In this document: positions 55,396-64,000 of the stretch, in pieces
How positions within the stretch are numbered: position 1 is the first letter of the stretch
Layout: every line of letters starts with the position of its first letter
Made by a program: the position numbers and the translations under genes
NCBI GenBank assembly: GCA_907165275.2
Contig: OU015663.1
Coordinates: 4,290,501 to 4,354,500 of the forward strand
Source of the DNA: Zygaena filipendulae
Lineage: Eukaryota > Arthropoda > Insecta > Lepidoptera > Zygaenidae
Direction of reading: 5' to 3'
Length of the DNA stretch: 64,000 bases
Notes under the pieces: model-generated
Database searches by the model: none
What the model saw: the letters and a program-made list of their open reading frames with translations, nothing else
What the model was told of the DNA's origin: nothing

Positions 55396-56339
55396 GACAG
55401 AAAAGCACTGACAGTGGGTCCATTATAGAAAACAGTGAAGCTTTCGTAATAGAGACACTGAAAACAACGTTGTTTTTTGCTGTAATTGTGGCAGTGAAGG
55501 ATCCTCGTCACTTATTATTAGCACATGACCATCTCCCGGCCTAAATATTGTTTCGACAAAATATTGTAGGATTATCTAGTGACAATTTAAACTCCAAGAC
55601 GCAAGCCTTGGCCCTTAATTGATTATAACATTATTTATATACCTACTAACGCTTGCAATAAATCGTTGTTTAAGGTGCGGGTGTTAGGGCTAGTTTTCAT
55701 ACAAATTGCCTACCGAGTTTTCTTGCACTACGGCTATTTTTATTTATTAGACTTTATTTAATAAAATACTTCTACTTGTTTCGATGCCGCATAAGTCTCA
55801 AATCTTTGCAGATAGTGAACAAATAACATAATTATAAGCATTTCAAAAATATTAAATTTTGGTCGAATCTCTTACTTGTGTGAGAGCGTATACAGTATAT
55901 GTGTACGAAAATGGCGGCCCGGTCTATAAACAGCTGTGGTTTGGCTGTAGACTGACAAGTCCCCCGAATGCAGTAGTTTGTAGTGAGTTCCAAAAGGATC
56001 GAAAGGTGTCGCGGCGTTGAGCCGTGAGTTTGGACAATTTTACCTACCGGGATAATTTAGAATTGAATTTGGAATATACATATTACTGATGTAGTTGGTA
56101 GGTATTTAGTAGCCGAAGCGAAGGCATAACTACATTTTGTTTTGAGTCCCGTACAAGTAGGTATACCTTATAAGCTACAGGTAGCCCGTACAAGTATTTT
56201 ATATTTTTGTGTTGCATAAATTCTTGCTATCTCTTTCTTGTTTTCTCGATGCGTAAAAGAGAGAGACCATATTTTCGAATGGTTGTATCTCACCATGACC
56301 CAGGGTAATTTAACTTTTATCTTCGATGCAATCAGCAAT
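55396..56339. other. No recognised gene
   Basis: AAATGGCGGCC at 55910 gives a Kozak-like ATG, but the frame is 14 codons long. Nothing else recognised. Confidence 0.4.
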
Positions 56340-56750
56340 GACACGCAGCCATATAATGTTGGTACAACTTCATATTTTTATTGTGTCTATGTGACCACGT
56401 GATCAAATTTTTAATATCTTCAAAAAAAAAATTTTTTTTGTAAAGCTCATCCCTCGAAACTAGTATGAGACAACCCCATCATGTTGCTGTACTTCATGTT
56501 TTCGTGGTATCTATGTGTTCACGTGACAAAATTTTTGAACACTTATAACTCCGAAACTATAGGACGCAGTCATATCACGTTGGTACTCAAACTTCATGTT
56601 TTGTGATATCTATGTGATCACATGGTAAAATTTTCGACAGCTCATATCTCCGAAACTGCAAGTTACAGACTCATCGTGTTGGTAGGTCAAACTTCATCTT
56701 TTCGTGATATCTATGTGATCACGTGAAGTAATTTTCAAAAGCTTATAATA
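56340..56750 (+). repeat. Tandem array of ~100-bp units, about four copies
   Basis: The word TCTATGTG marks each unit at 56386, 56510, 56609 and 56710 (spacings 124, 99, 101). Each unit also has a GTTG(G/C)T...TTCAT block before it, CACGTGA or a variant after it, AAAATTTT, and CTCCGAAACT. The first spacing is longer because of an A/T homopolymer patch. Units differ at many positions, so the array is old. Confidence 0.75.
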
Positions 56751-56804
56751 TTTTTTACTATTACCTATGCATATCCCTACTTTGTATTTGTTAATTTATA
56801 GGTA

Positions 56805-56985
56805 CTAATGATAAAACTGAAGAGTTTGTTTGCTTGTTTGGTTGAACGTACTAATCTCAGGAACTACTAGATCGAATTGAAAAATTATTTCCGTGTTAGA
56901 TAGTCATTTATTGAGGACGGCTATAGGCTATAACATCACGCTATGACCAATACGAGCGGAGCACGACACGACACTCACGTGGTTT
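56805..56985 (+). repeat. Interspersed repeat with GAACTACTAG core
   Basis: AATGATAAAACTGAAGAGTT, TCTCAGGAACTACTAGATCG, GTGTTAGATAGTCATTTATT, ACGGCTATAGGCTATAACAT and ACGAGCGGAGCACGACACG are words of a widespread lepidopteran repeat as I recall it. Only one copy here. From 56986 to 57431 nothing else is recognised. Confidence 0.5.
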
Positions 56986-57431
56986 TTTCAGTAAGTTTTT
57001 TCTCCAAATTTTTTTTTAGTCAACTATTAGAGACGAGAATCGAATATTGAATGCCTTTTTACCAAAAAAATACCCTCGTAACGTTACACCTGTATAATAA
57101 AGACTTTACTTTTGTAAATTTTTCCAAATGATGTAACTGTTCACACATTATTATTTATTATTTCCTTGATTTTGTAATAAAAAAAAAAATAAAAATAAAA
57201 ACTGACGCGAGCAAAACCGCGGCAGGATCAACTGCCAGTAAAATATTTATATTTTACAAATAATACAATATTATAATAAATCTATCTTCCCAACGCACTG
57301 CTTTGACGAAACTAAATAAAAGAAGATCAATATATCCAAATGACGCGCGACGGCTGAATGCATACAATTTTTTCGGCAGAAGGAACTATGCGGGTTAGAA
57401 CAACTTCCGAAGAAGTCTCAATATTATATGA

Positions 57432-57752
57432 CTAACTGTGCCCTGCGGTTTCACCCGCGTGAAAAGTTTTTGTGTAACAACTTTTTTTCCCGATATCCGA
57501 TTTGAATGAAACAAAGCCTATATTATGTAGCTACAGGCTAAGCTTAATCTACCTGTGAAAACCGCATGACAATCTGTTCAGTTGATTTGGAGATTATGGC
57601 GAACAAACAGACAGACAGACAGAAAAGAATTTCAAAAACTTTTTTTTGTGCTTGGTTACTCTTCTTTTATCACCCACAAAATGGAGAGCCATTTTAGGTA
57701 AAAATATTCAATGTACAGAATCGCGGATTCTACTCTTTTATTATAGTTTAGA
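57432..57752 (-). mobile_element. Helitron, group B, CTAA terminus
   Basis: CTAACTGTGCCCTGCGG with TTTCACCCGCGTG, ATCCGATTTGAATGAAACAA, ACAGACAGACAGACAG, and a 5' complement CTCTTTTATTATAGTTTAGA. 321 bp. The CTAG is changed to CTAA. Confidence 0.8.
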
Positions 57753-57857
57753 AGTATAGATAATTTCTTTTATTATCTGTCATTTTTTATGCTTTTGTTT
57801 ACGATTTCAAATCTAAACTGCTTTTTCATAATATACATTATGCACACTTCTAGATAA

Positions 57858-58066
57858 ACTTATTATTAGAAATGCGAATATGAGTTTGTTTGTTTGTATG
57901 TTACGGTTTATTACTCAACCGATTATCTAGAAATTTTGCATACACTTTATTAGTAGGGGCACAGAGAAGGACACGGTAGTTTTTATCCCGGAATTCCCGC
58001 AGAAACTCTGAAATTAGCGTGGGTGAAACCGCGCTAATTTCTAGGTATATTATGAAAAATAGCTAG
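57858..58066 (+). mobile_element. Helitron, group A, with extra bases before the terminus
   Basis: ACTTATTATTAGAAATGCGA, ACATACACTTTATTAGTAG-like body, ATCCCGGAATTCCCGCAG, GTGGGTGAAACCGCGC. Then about 27 extra bases (AATTTCTAGGTATATTATG) precede AATAG and CTAG at 58063-58066. Confidence 0.7.
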
Positions 58067-58067
58067 T

Positions 58068-58196
58068 GTTATTATAAAAAATTAAAGAACCAGTTTTTTT
58101 AAATACTTCACTCATAAGAAACTACAGTATCCTCCAGTATCAGTTGTTAATTTTATAAAAATGTTTCACGCGGGTGTAACCGCGGGACACAGCTAG
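58068..58196 (+). mobile_element. Helitron, mixed D/B body, 5'-truncated
   Basis: AAGAACCAGTTTTTTTAAAT and ACTCATAAGAAACTACAGTA are group D-like; TATAAAAATGTTTCACGCGG and GTGTAACCGCGGGACACAG are group B-like; CTAG ends it at 58193-58196. It follows the previous Helitron's CTAG within two bases. Confidence 0.6.
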
Positions 58197-58455
58197 TAGA
58201 ATATAAAATACTTTACAAACTCAACGTACCTACTGATGAAACTCAATAAAATAAAATATTATTATCACGAGATGACAAAATTTAAATTTTGAAATGGAAC
58301 AACGGCAGAATGCGTTTATGTTTTTTTTTCGTGTAATAACACCAAGCGGTATATAGGTTGAGTGGCTAGACCAAAGAGTATATAACCACTATGCGTACTA
58401 ACGTCTGGCTCTAATCCTTTTAGAATTACGATTCAAATCTCGGTTTATATGAGTA

Positions 58456-58773
58456 CTAGCTGTTCCCCGCGGTTTCACCCGTGGCAATTTCGGAGATCCC
58501 GCAGGAATTCCGGGATACAAAGTACCCTATGCATATAGGGTACCTTCTCTGTACCCCTGACAACGTATATGCAAAATCTCATTAGATTTCACCGGTGTTA
58601 ATTTTGGAGTTCCCGTGGGAATTCCAGCATATAAAGTACCCTATGTCCTTTTCTGTACCCCTGACAACGTGTATGCAAAATTTCGTGATGATCCGTTGAG
58701 CCATTGACGTAACAGACAGACAGATAGACAGTGTTACTTTCGCATTTATAATATTATCAGTATTTAGTAGGGA
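58456..58773 (-). mobile_element. Helitron, group A, with a doubled 3' half
   Basis: CTAG (58456-58459), hairpin CCGCGGTTTCACCCGTGG and the first 3' unit to about 58582. A second 3' unit starts TTAGATTTCACCGGTGTTAA and runs on through the standard body to TTTATAATATTATCAGTATT and GGGA. A GGGTACC...-type duplication (CCCTATGCATATAGGG) lies in the first unit. Confidence 0.75.
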
Positions 58774-60325
58774 TTGTAATGTCAGTGTCTTTGTGGAATT
58801 ATGTACTTTTTTTGTAAAGTTATCACGAATCATTCAGGTTTTGAGTTGAACTGCGATTCTATTTAGTTTTGGATTTTCTATGATTGATTTTTTCTAAAAT
58901 TAAAAACATCCTAGTTGATGACGTAAATCACATAGACTGCTGAAATATAAAGATGATGGTATTGTGGTCATGGTGTCGGAGATATTATAAGATTTCAATT
59001 TTTTTATGACCAAGTAAATCCCGAAATCTTGAAATTTAGATTAGGACCTAGAGTTCTTTTTATACCCAAAATTATTTTCAGTCCCAATATTTACGCAAAT
59101 AGGTACGTGTGTAACCTGCAGGGAAAGGTTGTATTGAAAATAAGTCCAATATTTTTATTTAGCTTTATCCATCTTTACATTTTCTTAGATTCTAGTTCTA
59201 TATCCTTTAAATTTTCTTTTTTGGAATTAAAATAAAATTCCAAAAAAGAACGAAAAATAAATCGTTTGTAGATCTATAAATAAGTATATATAAACAAATT
59301 TGAGAAAATTAGTTACAAAAAGTGGAATCGCAATCTTAGATTTGAACACGAGATTTTCACGATTCATTATTTACAAAAAGAGACGTATTACACCACAGCG
59401 CCAACGAGACTCAAACATAATAAGTCAAATTCAGAATCAGATTCGGCTAATACTAATCGATTTGCATGTGTGTGTGACTACGTTTCGGGCGGTTATTCCT
59501 AATTTTCTTGTAGTTAAAGGATAATAATGCGCGTAAGACCATATAAAAATTTTAAATGAAAGATGTATTAAACACTCATCCTGTCGCATTTATCATCAAA
59601 ATCTATCTTTTAGCTTGCGATTCTCTGTAAATTGAGAAAACACTTTTATGGCGCCGCCCGCGGCCTCTATCGGCTGAGAGGCTGCATAATATGGTGGCGC
59701 GCCACCTTAAGTGCTTCGAAAAACTTTAACAAAATTTTTATACAGGTTCATCATTAAAATAAGACGCAATATGTCAATATTATAAGGGGCTGAATTAATA
59801 AATTTTGGAAGTTGTTTGCAGTTAATTATTGACAAATAGCAGCAGAGAATTTAAGCTACAACTTTAAAAATCGATTTTATAGGACATTGTTATATACTAA
59901 ACAAACTCTTGAAATACCTGTAATTTCAATAAAAATAAATCATTAAAATCGGTCGTATAAGTAGGTACCTGAGTAATTTATAAGAAAATTGCACACGTCA
60001 TGCGCAAACATACCGGAGGAACAAAGAATACTTTAGAAAATTTTGACTCTGTAATAAAATAAGAAGGTGGTGATAATAAACTCAGTAGGTATAATGTTAG
60101 AAAATCAAGGATTCATAGCACAATGTCTAACAATTGGTCATGTTTGGTCCAAAAGTACTAGTTAGGTTGTGTTAATAGGTATACATCCAAATATCCTATT
60201 TTGTCCAAATTATTTTCTCAAATACTCTTGTATTTATATTGATTTGGTATAAGCTTATACTAATAAGTATATCGTAAGGATCTCATGTAGGTTGCGCGTA
60301 ACAAAGCCTTTATTATTTGACCAGT
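58774..60325. other. Long stretch without a recognised gene
   Basis: A GC-rich patch near 59650-59705 (GGCGCCGCCCGCGG, GGTGGCGCGCCACC) is palindrome-bearing but has no second copy. Short frames only. Confidence 0.45.
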
Positions 60326-60636
60326 TAGGGTTGCTAGGTTAAAAACATAAATATATAGCCAGACATACCTCTTTTGATAACTAATCACAGCTTTTTTTAA
60401 ATCCAAGTCTTTCAACCGTTCTAAAAACAGTACAATATTTCATAGTTAAAGAAAACCTACTTATTAAAAAAATTATTACCTACTTATTGTTTTTTATTAT
60501 GCTTTACTAACTCGCGCTTGACTTTCAATTCGCGCCGCAGCCAGATAAAAAGCCTAAAAAAGCCGGACAGGCCGAACGAGAAAATATTTGGCTGGTCCAT
60601 AAAATGCCAAGCATTTTTGTCACTTTGGCAACCCTA
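60326..60636. mobile_element. 311-bp hAT MITE with perfect 8-bp target duplication
   Basis: Starts TAGGGTTGCTAGG, ends TTGGCAACCCTA; TIR TAGGGTTGC. TGACCAGT stands directly before (60318-60325) and after (60637-60644), identical in all eight bases, which is the hAT hallmark. The interior contains CGCGCCGCAGCCAG and AAAGCCGGACAGGCCG; no coding sequence. Confidence 0.85.
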
Positions 60637-60969
60637 TGACCAGTAGTTTGTTGGCCCACGTATCTATTGAATAGGTGCTTAACTGCTTATCTAGCCACTG
60701 TATGATATAGGTAACAAGCGTCTCTTCAAAAAGTTTGCATTTGACGTTGATAAATGACACTAATGAAGTGTCATCATCAAATACACTTGATATAAAGGCA
60801 AGTTCTAATAACTTTTATACTTCACTCAATGATATTAATAAGTTATCATTGACTTCACTTCAGCTCCAACATAGGTTATGATAACTTGGATATTGCTTAG
60901 TAGAGAATATTATATTCTTTCACAACTCGTAAGTACTCGTTGTACAATTATATTTCAGTGAAAAAATTC
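60637..60969. other. No recognised feature
   Basis: TCAATGATATTAATAAGTTA and TATCATTGA form a weak inverted repeat near 60827-60852. Nothing else. Confidence 0.45.
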
Positions 60970-61050
60970 GCCACGTTACAAAAGGCGGACTTAATGCCAC
61001 AGTGGCATTCTCTGCCAGTCAATCTTCAGATAGTACAGAGAGCTCACTTC
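60970..61050 (-). repeat. LINE 3' UTR piece
   Basis: Complement of part of 48070-48200: GTGAGCTCTCTG, CTGAAGATTGACTGGCAGAG, AATGCCACTGTGGCATTAAG and CCGCCTTTTGTAACG. The tail is replaced by TTTTTTCACT. Confidence 0.6.
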
Positions 61051-61074
61051 AAAATTTCAAAATTATGCAAATTA

Positions 61075-61162
61075 TGCAAAATTTCATGATGATCGGTTGA
61101 GCCGTTGAGGCATGAAACTTACACATTTTTAATAACTTGATAAGTATGGATGTAGTAAGGAT
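61075..61162 (-). mobile_element. Helitron, group A, 5' portion
   Basis: GCAAAATTTCATGATGATCG, GTTGAGCCGTTGAGGCATG and the end TGTAGTAAGGA. The 3' half is missing; the LINE piece lies directly before it. Confidence 0.65.
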
Positions 61163-62194
61163 ATTTGGTTTTCCGTGTAAAGCGAGCTTTCCTGCTTTCA
61201 TATCTAGTTAGGTAGGTATTTTATCCGGCCGGCGGTGGCACTTCACCGCCCTTAATTAGGATGACAATGAGAAACAGCTACAAAGAGACTCTTATACACT
61301 TGAAGCTCGTTTCAGTCGCTTCTCTCAATGATAAACGACTAGGGCGATAAAGTCTACCTCGCTCCCTATCGGGCCGCACCTTCTTTATACTTAAGGCGTA
61401 TACTTACTAAGGTCGCCCGATACAAAAAAATATCTTTTAAGGTGTTTCATTTAAAAAAAAAGTATGTTAGGAAAAATTATTTTTTCATTTTAAATCTGCA
61501 GTATTGTAACATAATAAAAAAAAGTTTAATCACCAAAAGTGGATAGTTAAACTAGTGGAAAAATAACACCAGCGAAGTCTTACTGTCAAGTAAGGGCAGG
61601 GAATTTTCGGGTTGTTTTTGTAATTTTTGTTTAATCGTTTTGAAACTAAATAAGTTTAAATGCTGCAGAATAAGGATTAACTAATATAATTTACCCCATT
61701 ACATATTATAATATTCTCCATTCGATTTAAATAGAATATTTGAGAAGATATTGTTAATAGCAGATGGTGCTAGTGTGACCCCTGTAAAGGCCTTAATCGA
61801 AACAGCACGACACCTCAGCTTAATGGCGCTTTTCGTAATTTAATAAACAAAGTCGTTGTTCGCTGTATTTTATTGGCATTTTGCTCCCCACGATAAGCTG
61901 CTTTTGATATTTATTTACTGTCTCCACAGAAATAAGATGTTCATTTCATTTATCTCTTCGATTAATCAATTGGCATCGATATACGTAATAAAGTAAAGGA
62001 GATTGGGCCGTAATAAATGAGCTCCGTCCCGAACCTTAAGTGAATAACTCCTTTTAAGGTTATCATAATAATAATAATCAGGTTTGTAAGTATTGGGGTG
62101 AAAGCGACCACAAGCCATTCCAAAACTATGTATGTTTGTTCAAAAAAACCAGATTAAGTCGATATAACCCACCAAGATTTATACTTAGCTAATA
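61163..62194. other. No recognised feature
   Basis: No coding or repeat signal seen. Confidence 0.5.
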
Positions 62195-62454
62195 CTAGCT
62201 GTCCCCCGCGATTTCATCCGCGGTAATTTTAGAGTTCCTATGTCCTTCTTTGTACCCCTTACAGTAGTTTACGGTGATAAGCAGTTCCCCGCATTAATTC
62301 CGGAGTTTCCGCGGGAATTCCGGGATAAAAACTATCCTATCTTTTAAGTTGGACCATATTATAAATGGTTACATAATTTTATCAAAATCCATTCAGTAGT
62401 TTCGGAGTCCTTCGCGGACAAACAACGTGACACGTGATTTATATAATATTAAGA
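62195..62454 (-). mobile_element. Helitron, group C, with a partly doubled 3' half
   Basis: CTAG (62195-62198), CCGCGATTTCATCCGCGG hairpin, a short unit to CCTTACAGTAG, then a second 3' unit (AGCAGTTCCCCGCATTAATT, CGCGGGAATTCCGGG). It continues through AATCCATTCAGTAGTTTCGG to the 5' complement TATAATATTAAGA. Confidence 0.7.
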
Positions 62455-62995
62455 TTATATAAAGCTTTTATTAAATTGTGTATCTCGACGAAAAATTGTA
62501 AATTTTTTTTTTCTATGCCCAATAACTTTTTCCTGCTCGAGATCCAGTTTTGCTGCTGTCATATAAAATATGTTTAACTTTATAAGCTATTTAACGGCAT
62601 GTTATGAAGTGTTACAACTTACAACACTTGAGACGGAAGCGCCCGTTCTCCTTTATAGTCATACTAACTTTTTTCATGTTTCTTTTATAAAAAATGACTT
62701 CCGAAAAAATAGAGGTTAGAATATTCATAAATAATAAAAACCTACAAGTCACTTTACGCTTCTGTGTGTCCGCTTATTTCTACGCAACGAATGTCGATGC
62801 GGTTTTCACTATTTACGGAACCATTTACAATTTACATACATTTTCGGAAGATAAAAATGTAAATATCTATACTATACATATAACTAGGAGTTCCCGAGGA
62901 AATCCCGTAACTATTAAGTATATTACATTTCTACAAAGTCCAAGAGTTTACTTGTTATATATATTTAGTTGTTGTATACATATGCGGTAAATCTT
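62455..62995. other. No recognised gene
   Basis: The 98-codon frame at 62694-62990 shows no domain and ends inside the retroposon tail region. Confidence 0.4.
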
Positions 62996-63042
62996 TGTGC
63001 TGTGTCAATTGTCAAATAAAGTTTATCAATTCAATTCAATAA
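62996..63042 (+). repeat. Retroposon tail
   Basis: GTGCTGTGTCAATTGTCAAA, TAAAGTTTATC and TCAATTCAATTCAATAAG, matching 34680-34722 in the other orientation. It marks the 3' end of a retroposon whose body is not recognised. Confidence 0.55.
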
Positions 63043-63590
63043 GACCGTATCCTGGACCTGTATGGCGCACTAAAAATATCCTTTCATATCTATAGAACGG
63101 GGTGAAGGGAAATTTTTGGCACATTTTTAACTAAAATGTAAAAATATACCTATTTTTGGAATTCCTTCAATCAGTTCTTTCAAATTACTCTGCGCGTGAT
63201 AATTTGAAATGAACTATCATAAACGAGCGGTATATCGAGATAAAGTCAAATTTCAAGTTTCTAAGTTATGCAAATCTTTGTTTCTTTGTTTTCTATATAG
63301 TCTTAAAGAAAAATCTCTGTGAACGACAAATAGATGGAGACCGGACGGATCTTTATAATATATAGGTTCCATTTTTCCCTTTAAATTACTAAAAGACAAC
63401 GTACGCACCGGCTTTTGGGATGTTTATTGTGTTGAGGAGGTATCTAGTATATACAAAATATACCTAAACCTATACTTACCTATTATTTACAAACTTAAGT
63501 ATGATTAAACCTGTTGTTTATGTATTTTTAATAACATTAAACTTTTCATTTCAATATTTCCCTTAGTGTTTATCAATAAAAAGTGTAGAT
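63043..63590. other. No recognised feature
   Basis: AT-rich; no coding or repeat signal seen. Confidence 0.5.
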
Positions 63591-63646
63591 TAAAAAAAAA
63601 ACATACGCGTCGAATTGAGAACCTCTCCTTTTTGGGAAGTCGGTTA
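63591..63646 (+). repeat. End piece of the GGAAGTCGGTT element
   Basis: A-run, ACATACGCGTCGAATTGAGA, ACCTCTCCTTTTTGGGAAG and TCGGTTA match 36537-36595. The tandem units are not present before it. From 63647 to the end nothing is recognised. Confidence 0.6.
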
Positions 63647-64000
63647 AAAATACTTCCACCCTAACAATACAGCGCCTAACAAACAACACACGATGCTGGC
63701 GCACTGCCTGTGTTTCAATTTTTAATATTGGACAAACTGCGTATAAATTTACGGATGAATATTATATTCTATTTGGGTATTTTTCATTTTAAGAAAATTG
63801 AATAGAGCGAATGGAGATAAATATAGGATAAACTAAATGCGAACCTTCTATTTTATTTCAGCGCAAGATAAGTTTATGATATTTTAAACTCAACAATTAA
63901 ATTGTCTTCTCAGGACAAAACACACAGAGAAACCCAAACCAAGCTATCGAGTAGCATAAGGAACAGATACATTCGTATTTAGCTGGAGATTTATTGAAAT

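Noticed and set aside
55908..55960. AAATGGCGGCC as a start codon or YY1/Pho site (also near 37003)
   Set aside because: The frame is 14 codons. The binding-site reading rests on a short consensus that occurs by chance in 64 kb.
58425..58450. B-box-like CGATTCAAATCTCGG next to a Helitron
   Set aside because: Upstream sequence does not fold as a tRNA; too weak to call a SINE or tRNA.
59640..59705. GC-rich palindromic patch as a CpG-type regulatory island
   Set aside because: Only about 60 bp, with no adjoining gene; could equally be a repeat end.
62694..62990. 98-codon open frame
   Set aside because: No recognisable domain, AT-driven composition, and it ends next to a retroposon tail.

Overview
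The window reads as nuclear, non-coding DNA of a moth or butterfly (Lepidoptera); the species cannot be named from the sequence. The evidence is the repeat content. There are more than twenty copies of the lepidopteran Lep1-type non-autonomous Helitron, with a TC 5' end, a CCGCGG/CCGCGG hairpin near the 3' end and a CTAG 3' terminus inserted between A and T. There are also two tRNA-derived SINEs, LINE 3' ends with ATG-rich or AATAAA-rich tails, many foldback MITEs, and the recurrent TAGGTACCTAC-type words typical of these genomes. The DNA is AT-rich with GC-rich islands that are almost always Helitron 3' ends.

I found no convincing host protein-coding gene, rRNA or functional tRNA. The longest open frames (about 60-125 codons) lie in Helitrons, LINE remnants or AT-rich sequence, and none shows a recognisable host protein domain. 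The only protein-like signals are broken C-terminal pieces of LINE reverse transcriptases (about 5-360 minus, 3330-3513 plus, 4325-4428 plus, 10455-10590 minus, 20329-20405 minus, 26664-26945 plus, 34752-34915 plus). The window is probably intergenic or the inside of a long intron.

Layout. 1-6.5 kb: LINE remnant, Helitrons, a large foldback element carrying a nested inserted element, two more LINE ends. 6.5-11 kb: mostly AT-rich sequence without recognisable repeats. 11-14.6 kb: Helitrons, including a chain of three abutting copies, and the first copy of an unclassified repeat (family X). 16-20 kb: several palindromic MITEs, one with a TTA target duplication. 21-32 kb: scattered Helitrons, a LINE piece and MITE fragments between long plain stretches. 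33.75-36.78 kb: a 3,012-bp hAT-type element with a perfect 8-bp target duplication, holding a LINE scrap and a 275-bp tandem repeat. 37-44 kb: Helitrons, one SINE, a probable hAT MITE. 44.3-47.6 kb: four large inverted-repeat elements, one with perfect 157-bp arms. 47.8-53 kb: Helitron, second copy of family X, a nested palindromic pair, twin 222-bp MITEs and a second SINE. 55-64 kb: GC-rich hairpins, a ~100-bp tandem array, Helitrons and a 311-bp hAT MITE with a perfect 8-bp target duplication.

Helitron subgroups used below: A starts TCCTACTAATATTATAAATG; B starts TCTATACTATAATAAAAGAG; C carries the core ATCCRTTCAGTAGTTT (read on the strand opposite to the element); D carries CTCTGGATCTACTGAACC. 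All share the CCGCGG hairpin and CTAG end. The strand given for a Helitron is the one reading TC to CTAG. Assignments come from reading alone; no database search or alignment program was used, so ends of decayed copies are approximate.
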